In this document: positions 17,217 through 25,844 of the stretch, piece after piece
Layout of the letters: each line of letters starts with the position of its first letter
How positions within the stretch are numbered: position 1 is the first letter of the stretch
Origin: Planctomycetota bacterium
GTDB lineage: Bacteria; Planctomycetota; UBA1135; UBA2386
Assembly (NCBI GenBank): GCA_020849665.1
Contig: JADLFX010000022.1
Coordinates: 1-58,180, forward strand
DNA: 58,180 bases
Direction: 5' to 3'
Program-made: the position numbers and the translations under genes
The notes under the pieces: generated by a model
Told to the model about the DNA's origin: nothing
Seen by the model: only the letters and a program-made list of their open reading frames with translations
The model's database searches: none

Positions 17217-20200
17217 ATGCCGCGAAGCTCCGCCCTCTTCGTCTCCCTCGTCCTCGCCCTCGCTCCCGCTGCCCAGGAAACCCGCACCACGGGTCCGGCC
17301 ACCGCCACCGCCGGCGCTGCCACGCAGCCGGAGGAGTCGCCATTCCGGGCCGAGCATGCCTCGGGGGTGAGCTGGCGCAACATCGGCCCGGTGAACATGA
17401 GCGGGCGGATCACCGCGCTCGCCGTCCACCCCGATCACCGCAACACCTGGTACGTGGCCTCGGCCTCCGGCGGGCTGTGGAAGACCACCAACGCGGGCAC
17501 GACCTGGGCTCCCGTGTTCGACAAGGAGAGCACGGTCTCCCTGGGCCACGTGGCGGTCGCTCCCTCCAATCCGGACATCGTGTGGGTGGGCACCGGCGAG
17601 GAGAACGCCCGCAACTCCGTGTCCTGGGGCGATGGCGTCTACAAGTCGGTCGACGGCGGCAAGACCTGGGCCCACTCCGGGCTGCGCGAGTCGTTCCAGA
17701 TCGGCCACATCGCCATCCACCCGACGCATCCTGACACCGTGTACGTCGCGGCGCTCGGCCGGCTCTGGGGGGAGAACCAGGAACGCGGCATCTTCCGCAC
17801 CAGGGACGGCGGCAAGACCTGGGAGCACGTGCTCTATCTGGACGAGAAGACCGGCGCGATCGACGTGCGCATCGATCCAAAGCAGCCCGACACCGTGTAC
17901 GCGCTGCTCTACGAGCGCAAGCGCGACCTCTTCGACAGCAACGACCCCGCGGTGCGCTTCGGCAAGGGCGCCGGCCTGTTCCGCAGCGATGATGGCGGCG
18001 AGACCTGGAAGAAGCTGACGCGCGGCCTGCCCACCTGCCAGTGGGGCCGCGGCGGCCTCTCGATCCACGAGAAGGATCCGCGCATCGTCTACCTGATCCT
18101 CGAGACCGAGCGCAGCGGCTGGGGCACCGGCACCACCAAGGAGCTCGCCCCCGGCGCGCAGTCGCGGCCGCAGGCCACGGGCGCGGCGCTCGGGATCACC
18201 GGCGAGGACGGCAATGGCGGGGCGCTCCTCACCTCCGTGGTCGAAGGCGGCGCGGCGGCGGCGGCCGGCCTGCAGCCCGGCGACCTGATCACGCAGGTCG
18301 GCACCGCCCGCATCGACCGCTACGAGGATCTCACCGCCCTCCTGGCCCAGGCCAGACCGGGCGACAAGGCCAAGGTCGAGGCGTTGCGCGCCGGCAAGCC
18401 CGTGAGCGTCGAACTCACCTACGCGGCGCGCGAGGCCCAGGGTCCCCGCCGCCTCAACCCGCAGATGCTGGCCGGCATGCTCGGCATCACCGGCGAGGAC
18501 GCCGAGGGCGCCGCCCTGCTCAGCGCGGTGGCCGAGGGCGGCCTCGCGGCCCAGGCCGGGCTGAAGGACGGCGACAAGGTGCTGCAAGTGGGCGACACCA
18601 AGGTCGCGGGGTTCCAGGGGCTGCTCGACGCCCTGGCCGCCCTGGATCCCGGTACGCGCTCCAAGCTCACCGTGCAGCGCGGCGCCGCGCCCACGGAGAT
18701 CGAGTTCACGATTCCCACCCGCCAGGGCGGGCGCGGCCCCGGCGGCGGCGGTCCGGGCGGGCGCGGCGGCAGCGGCGTGCCCTTCGCCGGCATGCTCAAC
18801 GGCCAGATCGCCAACATCCAGGACCAGCAGGGCGAGCAGGGCTTCGAGACCGGCGGCGTGTTCCGCTCGGAGGACCGCGGCGAGACCTGGGTGCGCGTCA
18901 ACAGCCTGACCGACCGCCCGTTCTACTACTCCAAGATCGAGGTCGATCCCCAGGACGACCGCAACGTGTACAGCTGCGGAGTGCAGTTCTACCGCAGCGA
19001 GGACGGCGGCAAGACGTTCAAGACCGCCAACAGCGAGATCCACGTCGACTTCCACGCCGTGTGGGTCGATCCCAAGGACGGCGACCGCCTGCTCCTCGGC
19101 TGCGATGGCGGCCTGAACGTCACCTACGACCGCACGCGCACCTGGCAGGTGTACCGCAACCTCCCGGTCGGGCAGTTCTATCACGCCGAGCCCGACGCCT
19201 CGGTCCCGTACCGCATCTACGGCGGCCTGCAGGACAACGGCACCTGGGGCGGTCCGTCGCGCACGCGCTGGCGCGAGGGCATCGGCTGGGACGACTGGGT
19301 CACGGTCTACGGCGGCGACGGCTTCCGGGCGATCCCGGATCCCAACGAACCGGACCACGTGTACGCCACCAGCCAGAACGGCGCCGTGGGCTGGGTGAAC
19401 GTGCGCACCGGGGCGCGCGGCAGCATCAGCCGGCCACGCGGCGCCACGCTGCGCTTCAACTGGGACACGCCGTTCTTCCTCTCGCCCCACAACTCGCGCA
19501 TCGTGTACGTCGCCGGCAACCGCGCGTTCCGCAGCCTGGACCGCGGCCAGCGCAGCGAGCTGATCTCGCCCGAGCTCGCGCTCACCCCACGCGGCACGGC
19601 CAGCGCGTTCGCCGAGTCGCCGCGCGTGCCCGGCGTCCTCTACGCGGGCACCGACGACGGCGCGCTCTGGCGCACCAAGGACAACGGCAAGACCTGGGAG
19701 CCGCTGCACGGCAAGCTGCCGATGCCCGGCCCGCGCTACATCTCGTCGATCCATCCGTCGCGCTTCCGCGACGGCCGCGTGTACGTGACCAGCGACGCAC
19801 ACCGGTCGGACGACTTCCACACCTACGTGTTCGTGTCCGAGGACTACGGCGACACCTGGACCTCGCTGCAGGCCAACCTGCCCGAGGAGCCCGTGCACGT
19901 GTGCCGCGAGGATCTCCGCAACGAGAACCTGCTCTACCTGGGCACCGAGTTCGGCGCCTACGCGTCGTTCGACAGGGGCCAGGAGTGGTTCCGGCTCGGC
20001 AAGGGCCTGCCCACGGTCGCGGTACGCGACCTCGCGTTCCAGGATCGCGACAGCGACCTGATCGCCGCCACGCACGGCCGCGGCCTCTGGATCCTCGACA
20101 TCCAGGCCCTGCGCGAGCTCACCGCGGCCGTGGCGCGCAAGAGCGCCCACCTGTTCGCGCCGGAGGCCGTGACCCTGTGGCGCCAGGGCAGCCGCGACGT

Positions 20201-20534
20201 GTCCGGTTCGCGCGAGTGGTTCGCCGCGAACCCGCACCGCGGCACGACCTTCTACCTGGCCCTGCAGCGGATCCCGGCCCAGGCGCCACGCCTCACGGTG
20301 CACGACGTCCTCGGCAAGGAGATCGCGTTCGTGAACGGCAAGGCCGCGACCGGCCTGCAGGAGGTCCGCTGGACCCTCGATCCACGCAACCCGCTCAAGC
20401 CGGGCTCGTACTCGGTGCGCTGCAAGATCGGCGACGAGACGCTGATCCAGGCGTTCACCGTGCAGGACGACCCCGAGCCCTGGAACGCCTACCCGATGGC
20501 CCTCCCCTCGACCTCCGCCGCGGAGAAGAACTGA
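17217..20534 (+). CDS. exported VPS10/BNR propeller protein with two inserted PDZ domains
   Basis: This 1105-residue protein has a signal peptide (residues 1-20) and many sortilin/BNR repeats with Asp-box character: GLWKTTNAGTTW, GVYKSVDGGKTW, GIFRTRDGGKTW, GLFRSDDGGETW and ALWRTKDNGKTW. The propeller is interrupted by two PDZ-like domains at about residues 323-402 (ALGITGEDGNGGALLTSVV...GLQPGDLITQVG) and 415-502 (MLGITGEDAEGAALLSAVA...GLKDGDKVLQVG), then a glycine-rich linker, after which the propeller resumes. GGAGG precedes the ATG. The next gene is a paralogue lacking the PDZ pair, one base downstream. Family members are poorly characterised. The PDZ pair suggests binding of protein C-termini or partner propellers in the envelope, which is inference. 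Confidence 0.9.
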   Translation: MPRSSALFVSLVLALAPAAQETRTTGPATATAGAATQPEESPFRAEHASGVSWRNIGPVNMSGRITALAVHPDHRNTWYVASASGGLWKTTNAGTTWAPVFDKESTVSLGHVAVAPSNPDIVWVGTGEENARNSVSWGDGVYKSVDGGKTWAHSGLRESFQIGHIAIHPTHPDTVYVAALGRLWGENQERGIFRTRDGGKTWEHVLYLDEKTGAIDVRIDPKQPDTVYALLYERKRDLFDSNDPAVRFGKGAGLFRSDDGGETWKKLTRGLPTCQWGRGGLSIHEKDPRIVYLILETERSGWGTGTTKELAPGAQSRPQATGAALGITGEDGNGGALLTSVVEGGAAAAAGLQPGDLITQVGTARIDRYEDLTALLAQARPGDKAKVEALRAGKPVSVELTYAAREAQGPRRLNPQMLAGMLGITGEDAEGAALLSAVAEGGLAAQAGLKDGDKVLQVGDTKVAGFQGLLDALAALDPGTRSKLTVQRGAAPTEIEFTIPTRQGGRGPGGGGPGGRGGSGVPFAGMLNGQIANIQDQQGEQGFETGGVFRSEDRGETWVRVNSLTDRPFYYSKIEVDPQDDRNVYSCGVQFYRSEDGGKTFKTANSEIHVDFHAVWVDPKDGDRLLLGCDGGLNVTYDRTRTWQVYRNLPVGQFYHAEPDASVPYRIYGGLQDNGTWGGPSRTRWREGIGWDDWVTVYGGDGFRAIPDPNEPDHVYATSQNGAVGWVNVRTGARGSISRPRGATLRFNWDTPFFLSPHNSRIVYVAGNRAFRSLDRGQRSELISPELALTPRGTASAFAESPRVPGVLYAGTDDGALWRTKDNGKTWEPLHGKLPMPGPRYISSIHPSRFRDGRVYVTSDAHRSDDFHTYVFVSEDYGDTWTSLQANLPEEPVHVCREDLRNENLLYLGTEFGAYASFDRGQEWFRLGKGLPTVAVRDLAFQDRDSDLIAATHGRGLWILDIQALRELTAAVARKSAHLFAPEAVTLWRQGSRDVSGSREWFAANPHRGTTFYLALQRIPAQAPRLTVHDVLGKEIAFVNGKAATGLQEVRWTLDPRNPLKPGSYSVRCKIGDETLIQAFTVQDDPEPWNAYPMALPSTSAAEKN

Positions 20535-20535
20535 C

Positions 20536-23316
20536 ATGCGCCGCCTCGCCCTCGCCTCCCTCGTGCTCGCGCTCGCGGCGCCGTACGGCACCGCCCAGGA
20601 CCAGGACCACGACTTCGTGGTCCGGGACGTGCTCGGCCGCCTCAAGTGGCGCTCGCTCGGCCCCGCCAACTTCGGCGGCCGCATCGTCGACTTCGCCGTC
20701 GACGAGCGGCGCCCCAGCACCTTCTACGCCGCCACCGGCAGCGGCGGCGTGTTCAAGACCGTCAACCGGGGCACCACCTGGACGGCGGTCTTCGACGACC
20801 AGCCCTGCCAGTCGATCGGCGACATCGCCCTCGCCCCCAGCAACCCCGACGTGCTCTACGTGGGCACCGGCGAGGCCAACAACCAGCGCTCCTCGTACTG
20901 GGGCAACGGCGTGTACCGCAGCCCGGACGGCGGCCGCACGTGGCAGCACCTGGGCCTGGCGGGCAGCGAACACATCGGCCGGATCGCGGTGCATCCCACC
21001 GATCCGGACGTGGTGTTCGTGGCCGCGCTCGGCGCGCTCTACACGCCGAACGAGGACCGCGGCCTCTACAAGAGCACCGACGGCGGCAAGACCTGGAAGC
21101 GCGTCGCCCACGTCAACCGCGACACCGGGTTCGTCGACGTGGCCATCGACCCCAAGGATCCCAAGTACGTCTACGCCGCGAGCTACGAGCGCCGGCGGCG
21201 GGCCCACGACTTCGACGGCAGCGGCCCGGGCAGCGGCATCTGGCGCAGCGAGGACGGCGGCGAGACCTTCCGGCGCGTCCAGGGCGGCCTGCCCAGCGGC
21301 GAGATCGGCCGCATCGGCCTGGACCTCTATCGCGGCAACCCCGAGGTCCTCTATGCCACCGTGGAGAACCTGAATCCCTCGCCGACCGGCCGCCCGGTGG
21401 TCACCGAGACCGCCGAGCCGGCCGACGCCACGATCCGGCGCGAGCCGCGCGAGGACGGCAAGGAGCCGGAGGAAGCGCCGCAGGCGCAGGACCGCGCGCC
21501 GGCCGAGCGCCGGCGGGTGGTCGGTGGCGAGATCTACCGCTCCGACGACCGGGGCAAGACCTGGAAGAAGACCAACTCCACCCCCGTGGGCGGCAGCCCC
21601 GGCTACTACTACGGCCAGATCCGCGTCGACCCGCGCAACGACCAGCGGCTCTACGTCCTCTCCGTGCCGGTGCACGTCAGCGAGGACGGGGGCAAGACGT
21701 TCAAGACCGACGTGTTCCGCGACGTGCACGTCGACCACCACGCCCTCTGGATCCACCCGGAGGACAGCAAGGTGATGCTGATCGGCAATGACGGCGGCAT
21801 GGCCATCACGTACGACGGCGGCCGCCACTGCGACCACCTGAACGACCTGCCCATCGGCCAGTTCTACACGGTCTCGGTCGACCTCCGCGAACCGTACTGG
21901 GTGTACGGCGGCACGCAGGACAACGGCACCTGGGCGATCCCGAGCCGCGCCACCGCGGGCAGCGGCCCGACCCGCGCGGACGCGACCAAGCTGAACGGCG
22001 GCGACGGCTTCTACGTGGCCGTGTGCCCGAGCGAACCGAACATCGTCTACAGCGAGTCGCAGTTCGGCGGCCTCTCGCGCCTGCACGTGGACACCGGGAC
22101 GCGCCGCGCGATCAAGCCGCGGGCCGCGACCGGGCAGCCGGCCCTGCGGTTCAACTGGATGGCGCCGTTCCTGATCTCGCCCCACGATCCGAGCACGGTG
22201 TACTTCGCCTCGCAGTACCTGCACCGCTCGCGCAACCGGGGCGATGCCTGGACCGCGATCAGTCCCGACCTCACCACCAACGACCCGGACAAGCTCAAGG
22301 GCAACGTCCCGCACTGCACGATCACCACGCTCGCCGAGTCGCCCCGCCGCGAGGGTCTCCTGCTGGCGGGCACCGACGACGGACGGGTCTGGCTGACCCG
22401 CAACGGCGGCGGCCGCTGGGTCGAGCTCTCGGACCGCTTCGCCGGCGTGCCGCGCGGGCTCTGGGTGAGCCGCGTGGAGTGCTCGCCGCACGACGCCGAC
22501 ACCTTCTGGGTGGCGTTCACGGGCTACCGCGAGGACCTGCGGACTCCGTACCTGTACCAGACCACCGACGGCGGCGAGTCGTTCCTGAACATCGCGCACA
22601 ACCTGCCCGCCTCCCCCATCAACGTCGTGCGCGCGCATCCGCGCAACAAGAACGTCCTCCTGGTCGGCCAGGAGCACGGCGTGCAGGTATCCTGGAACGG
22701 CGGCGGCACCTGGGCGCCCCTCGGCGGCGGCCTGCCGGCCGTGGCGGTGCACGATCTCGTGGTCCATCCGCGGGAGCGCGACGTGGTGATCGGCACGCAC
22801 GGCCGCGGCTTCTACGTGCTGGCCGCCGACGTGCTCGAGGAGCTCGACCCTGAGGTCCTGGGCCGGGCGCTGCACGTGTTCGCGCCGCGCGACGGCCGCA
22901 CCGGCGGCTCGGCGTACGGCAAGGGCAACACCGGGCACCGCCGCTGGCTGGCGCGCAATCCCGAGACCAGCCCCACCTTCACCTACTTCCTCAAGGAGTC
23001 CGTCGACGACCCCGTGCAGATCCAGGTGCTGGATGCCAGCGAGCGCGTGGTCTTCCGCCAGAACGGTCCCGCCAAGGCCGGGCTGCAGACCGTGACCTGG
23101 AACCCGCGGGGCGCGGGCTTCGGCGGGATGTTCGGCGGTGGCCGGCGGGGCGGGCAGGGAGCCGCGCCCGCGGCCGGCCAGTACCGCCTGCGCGTCACCC
23201 ACGGCCAGACGACCGTCGAGCACGCGTTCTGGCTGCGCGCCGACCGCTTCGAGGCCTCTCCGGCGCTGTCCGGCGAGGAGGACGCGGACGGCGTGGATCG
23301 CCAGGAGATCCGCTGA
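20536..23316 (+). CDS. exported VPS10/BNR propeller protein, paralogue without PDZ
   Basis: The 926-residue protein begins with a signal peptide (MRRLALASLVLALAAPYGTA). It is built of the same Asp-box propeller blades as its upstream neighbour (GVFKTVNRGTTW, GVYRSPDGGRTW, GLYKSTDGGKTW, GIWRSEDGGETF, EIYRSDDRGKTW). At about residues 275-330, the position where the neighbour has its PDZ domains, it has only a charged low-complexity linker. The C-terminus is a separate beta-rich domain with a glycine-rich loop. The start codon is one base after the upstream stop, so the two are surely co-expressed and may form one complex. No catalytic residues can be assigned. A strong hairpin follows the stop. 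Confidence 0.92.
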   Translation: MRRLALASLVLALAAPYGTAQDQDHDFVVRDVLGRLKWRSLGPANFGGRIVDFAVDERRPSTFYAATGSGGVFKTVNRGTTWTAVFDDQPCQSIGDIALAPSNPDVLYVGTGEANNQRSSYWGNGVYRSPDGGRTWQHLGLAGSEHIGRIAVHPTDPDVVFVAALGALYTPNEDRGLYKSTDGGKTWKRVAHVNRDTGFVDVAIDPKDPKYVYAASYERRRRAHDFDGSGPGSGIWRSEDGGETFRRVQGGLPSGEIGRIGLDLYRGNPEVLYATVENLNPSPTGRPVVTETAEPADATIRREPREDGKEPEEAPQAQDRAPAERRRVVGGEIYRSDDRGKTWKKTNSTPVGGSPGYYYGQIRVDPRNDQRLYVLSVPVHVSEDGGKTFKTDVFRDVHVDHHALWIHPEDSKVMLIGNDGGMAITYDGGRHCDHLNDLPIGQFYTVSVDLREPYWVYGGTQDNGTWAIPSRATAGSGPTRADATKLNGGDGFYVAVCPSEPNIVYSESQFGGLSRLHVDTGTRRAIKPRAATGQPALRFNWMAPFLISPHDPSTVYFASQYLHRSRNRGDAWTAISPDLTTNDPDKLKGNVPHCTITTLAESPRREGLLLAGTDDGRVWLTRNGGGRWVELSDRFAGVPRGLWVSRVECSPHDADTFWVAFTGYREDLRTPYLYQTTDGGESFLNIAHNLPASPINVVRAHPRNKNVLLVGQEHGVQVSWNGGGTWAPLGGGLPAVAVHDLVVHPRERDVVIGTHGRGFYVLAADVLEELDPEVLGRALHVFAPRDGRTGGSAYGKGNTGHRRWLARNPETSPTFTYFLKESVDDPVQIQVLDASERVVFRQNGPAKAGLQTVTWNPRGAGFGGMFGGGRRGGQGAAPAAGQYRLRVTHGQTTVEHAFWLRADRFEASPALSGEEDADGVDRQEIR

Positions 23317-23324
23317 GGAATCGC

Positions 23325-23369
23325 CCCGGCCCGGCCCCGAGCGGAGGATGCTGCCGGGGCCGGACCGGG
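23325..23369. terminator. strong hairpin after the VPS10 operon
   Basis: A 14-bp stem with one mismatch (CCCGGCCCGGCCCC at 23325-23338 with GGGGCCGGACCGGG at 23356-23369) and a 17-nt loop starts 8 bp past the stop codon. It is followed by a weakly T-rich stretch. It sits between converging transcripts and may stop both. Confidence 0.65.
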
Positions 23370-23427
23370 ACTTGCTTCCGGAGCGGAGGATCCTAGCGCG
23401 CGACCGGGGAGGAGGAAGAGCCTGCGC

Positions 23428-23904
23428 TCAGGTGCCCGCTTCCAGGAGCAGGTGCTGGAGCGCCCCCAGGACCTCCATGCGCAGGAGGACCAGGGTCTTG
23501 GCGTCGTCCTCGAGATGGTCCAGGTCGAACTCCAGGTCGGCGGCGCTAAGGTCGTGCAGGTGGAAGAGCACGACCCTGCCGGCCTGCAGGGCCGCGATCC
23601 AGGCCTTGGCGTGCCCCGCGGGGATCTCGAAGGCGAACGAGAACGGGCCGTCAGGCCGCAGGTTGCCCAGGTCCTTGCGCACGATCTCCGCGCGCGAGAG
23701 GAAGAGGTGCTCGAGCTCGGGAGCGACGTAGTGCCGCCACTGCGCCTCCTCGTCGGGGTCCTCGTAGACCTCGGGGAGCAGCGCCTGCCGGGCGCGGGGA
23801 TCGTCGCTCTGGATCCACTCCGGGAGGTGCGCCAGGGTGTCGATCACCAGCGGCGAGGCCTCCCGCACATCCACGTCCCCCGATTCCTGGCGTACCACGC
23901 GCAT
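23428..23904 (-). CDS. DUF2017-like protein paired with ClpS
   Basis: The product is 158 residues, soluble, and rich in acidic and leucine residues. Its middle segment (ALLPEVYEDPDEEAQWRHYV, then a helix around LSRAEIVRKDL) matches the pattern of DUF2017 proteins, which in Actinobacteria sit directly downstream of clpS. The start ATG shares its A with the clpS TGA (TGATG), so the two are translationally coupled. The biochemical role of DUF2017 is unknown. A role modulating N-end-rule delivery to ClpAP/ClpCP is a reasonable inference from the conserved linkage only. Confidence 0.72.
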   Translation of the reverse strand: MRVVRQESGDVDVREASPLVIDTLAHLPEWIQSDDPRARQALLPEVYEDPDEEAQWRHYVAPELEHLFLSRAEIVRKDLGNLRPDGPFSFAFEIPAGHAKAWIAALQAGRVVLFHLHDLSAADLEFDLDHLEDDAKTLVLLRMEVLGALQHLLLEAGT

Positions 23905-24218
23905 CACGCGTCGGCGGTCTCCAGCGTGGCGCGCAGGTGCCGGCCGATGAGCTTCTGGACGTAGGCCTCGGCCGGCTCGCGTCCTCCCGTCCAGACGACC
24001 GCCCGTCCGGTCTGGTGCACCTCCAGCATCAGCTCGCGGGCGCGCGGCTCCGGATAGCCGAACACCTCCATGAACACTTGCGTCACGTAGACCATCAGCG
24101 TGATGGGGTCGTCGTGGACCACGACGTTCCAGGGCCGTGCCAACGACGGCAGCACCGCCGTCGTGGTCTCGGTTTCGGTCTGCTTCTGGACGGCCAGGGG
24201 AGAATCCAGCACGCGCAT
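23904..24218 (-). CDS. clpS: ATP-dependent Clp protease adaptor ClpS
   Basis: ClpS binds proteins with destabilising N-terminal residues and hands them to the Clp unfoldase. The 104-residue sequence has the core WNVVVHDDPITLMVYVTQVF, then MLEVHQTGRAVVWTG and a final AEAYVQKLIGRHL. The HDDP segment corresponds to the substrate-pocket NDD/HDD motif, and the VH in LEVHQTG is the conserved pocket wall. The acidic/threonine-rich leader (QTETETTT) is the usual flexible N-terminal extension. I start at the ATG at 24218. An upstream ATG would add a basic stretch not typical of the family. It overlaps the DUF2017 gene by one base. Confidence 0.92.
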   Translation of the reverse strand: MRVLDSPLAVQKQTETETTTAVLPSLARPWNVVVHDDPITLMVYVTQVFMEVFGYPEPRARELMLEVHQTGRAVVWTGGREPAEAYVQKLIGRHLRATLETADA

Positions 24219-24277
24219 GAGATCGCTGCCACGGAGTCTGCGCCGGGCTCCGGATCCGCGCAAGGCATGGACGTCGG

Positions 24278-24307
24278 GGCGACCGCGCGGCTACACCTTC
24301 GGTCGCC
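24278..24307 (+). promoter_or_regulatory. inverted repeat in the scoA leader
   Basis: A perfect 8-bp inverted repeat, GGCGACCG (24278-24285) and CGGTCGCC (24300-24307) with a 14-bp spacer, ends 26 bp before the scoA start. It could be an operator for a dimeric repressor or an mRNA hairpin. No regulator gene is adjacent. Confidence 0.4.
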
Positions 24308-24333
24308 AGCCTCACCTTGCCGATTCCTCAACG

Positions 24334-25026
24334 ATGACCCGGATTCTCGCCGACGCACGCACCGCGCTGGCCGACGTGCCGAACGGAGCCACCCTCCTCA
24401 TCGGCGGCTTCGGCCTGTGCGGGATCCCCTTCGACGCCATCGAGGCGCTCGCCGGCATGGACGTGAGCGACCTCACCGTGGTGAGCAACAACGCCGGCAC
24501 CACGGAGCACGGCCTCTCCCACCTGCTGCGGCGCAGGCAGATCCGCAAGATGGTGAGCAGCTACGTGGGCGAGAACGAGGTGTTCGAGCGCCAGATGCTC
24601 TCGGGTGAACTCCAGGTGGAGCTGGTGCCCCAGGGGACGCTGGCCGAGCGGATCCGGGCCGGGGGGGCGGGGATCCCGGCGTTCTTCACCCCCACCGGCT
24701 TCGGCACGCCCGTCGCCGAGGGCAAGGAGACGCGCGAGTTCGCGGGCAGGATGTACGTGATGGAGCGCGGCATCACCGGCGACTTCGCCCTGGTCCGCGC
24801 GTGGCGCGGCGACCGGCTCGGCAACCTCGTCTATCGCAAGACGGCGCGCAACTTCAACCCGCTGATGGCCACCGCCGGGCGCATCGTCGTCGCCGAGGTG
24901 GAGGAGCTGGTCGAGCCGGGGGAGATCCCGCCCGACCAGGTGCACACACCCGCGATCTACGTCGACCGGCTCTTCGTGGCCAGCAAGCGGACCAAGCCGA
25001 TCGAACGCCTGAAGGTCAGGGACTGA
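24334..25026 (+). CDS. scoA: 3-oxoacid CoA-transferase subunit A
   Basis: Together with subunit B this enzyme moves CoA from succinyl-CoA to acetoacetate, giving acetoacetyl-CoA. The 230-residue protein has the subunit A signature GGFGLCGIP near the N-terminus, the segment VVSNNAGTTEHGL, and PAFFTPTGFGTPVAEGKE. The C-terminal part includes KTARNFNPLMATAG and a GEIPPDQVHTPAIYVDR stretch typical of the family. The ATG at 24334 places the conserved glycine motif about 25 residues in, as expected. It opens the scoA-scoB-aacS operon and diverges from clpS. Confidence 0.94.
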   Translation: MTRILADARTALADVPNGATLLIGGFGLCGIPFDAIEALAGMDVSDLTVVSNNAGTTEHGLSHLLRRRQIRKMVSSYVGENEVFERQMLSGELQVELVPQGTLAERIRAGGAGIPAFFTPTGFGTPVAEGKETREFAGRMYVMERGITGDFALVRAWRGDRLGNLVYRKTARNFNPLMATAGRIVVAEVEELVEPGEIPPDQVHTPAIYVDRLFVASKRTKPIERLKVRD

Positions 25027-25107
25027 GGCCCGCACCGCCGTGAACCGGCCGGCGCACACCAACCACGGAATCCACCGGGAGCCGCTGCGGCGGTGACCAA
25101 GCCAACC

Positions 25108-25779
25108 ATGGACAAGCGCGAACGCATCGTCCGGCGCGCGGCCCGCGAGCTCGCAGGGCTCCCCGCCGGGCAGGTCAACTACGTGAACCTCGGCATCGGG
25201 CTGCCCACCCTCGTGGCGAACCACGTGCCGCCGGGCATCGAGGTGCACCTGCACTCGGAGAACGGCATGCTCGGCGTGGGACCCTCCCCGCGCCGGCACG
25301 AGGTCGATCCGGATCTGATCAACGCCGGCAAGGAGACCGTGAGCGAGCTGCCCGGCTCGTCGTTCTTCGACTCCGCCGCGTCGTTCGCCATGATCCGCGG
25401 CGGCCACCTCGCGATGACCATCCTCGGCGCGATGGAGGTCTCGGAGCAGGGCGACCTCGCCAACTGGATGGTGCCGGGCAAGATGGTGAAGGGCATGGGC
25501 GGCGCCATGGACCTCGTCGCCGGCGCGCGGCGCGTGATCGTGATCATGGAACACTGCACCAAGGACGGCGGCGCCAAGATCCTGCGCCGCTGCACCCTCC
25601 CGCTCACGGGCAAGGGCGTGGTGCACCGGGTGATCACCGAGTTCGCGGTGCTGGACGTGACCCCGCAGGGTCTCCTGGTGGTCGAGATGGCCGAGGACGT
25701 GGACCGCGCCGCCCTGCAGCGGATGACCGAGCCCACCCTGCGCTACGCCGACGCGTTGCGGCCGATCGCGTACGCATGA
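25108..25779 (+). CDS. scoB: 3-oxoacid CoA-transferase subunit B
   Basis: This is the catalytic partner of scoA. The 223-residue protein carries the active-site glutamate in [10 protein letters not shown] (Glu51), which forms the CoA thioester, plus [10 protein letters not shown] and [29 protein letters not shown] prefer the ATG at 25108. A GTG at 25093 would add five residues and cannot be excluded. It begins 81 bp after the scoA stop. The downstream aacS gene also uses acetoacetate, so the cluster offers two routes to acetoacetyl-CoA: one with succinyl-CoA and one with ATP. Confidence 0.94.
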   Translation: MDKRERIVRRAARELAGLPAGQVNYVNLGIGLPTLVANHVPPGIEVHLHSENGMLGVGPSPRRHEVDPDLINAGKETVSELPGSSFFDSAASFAMIRGGHLAMTILGAMEVSEQGDLANWMVPGKMVKGMGGAMDLVAGARRVIVIMEHCTKDGGAKILRRCTLPLTGKGVVHRVITEFAVLDVTPQGLLVVEMAEDVDRAALQRMTEPTLRYADALRPIAYA

Positions 25780-25844
25780 CCCGCCCGCGGGACGGCCCCG
25801 CGCCGCCCCGCCGCCTTGCAGCCACCCATGGACCAGCGCAGACC

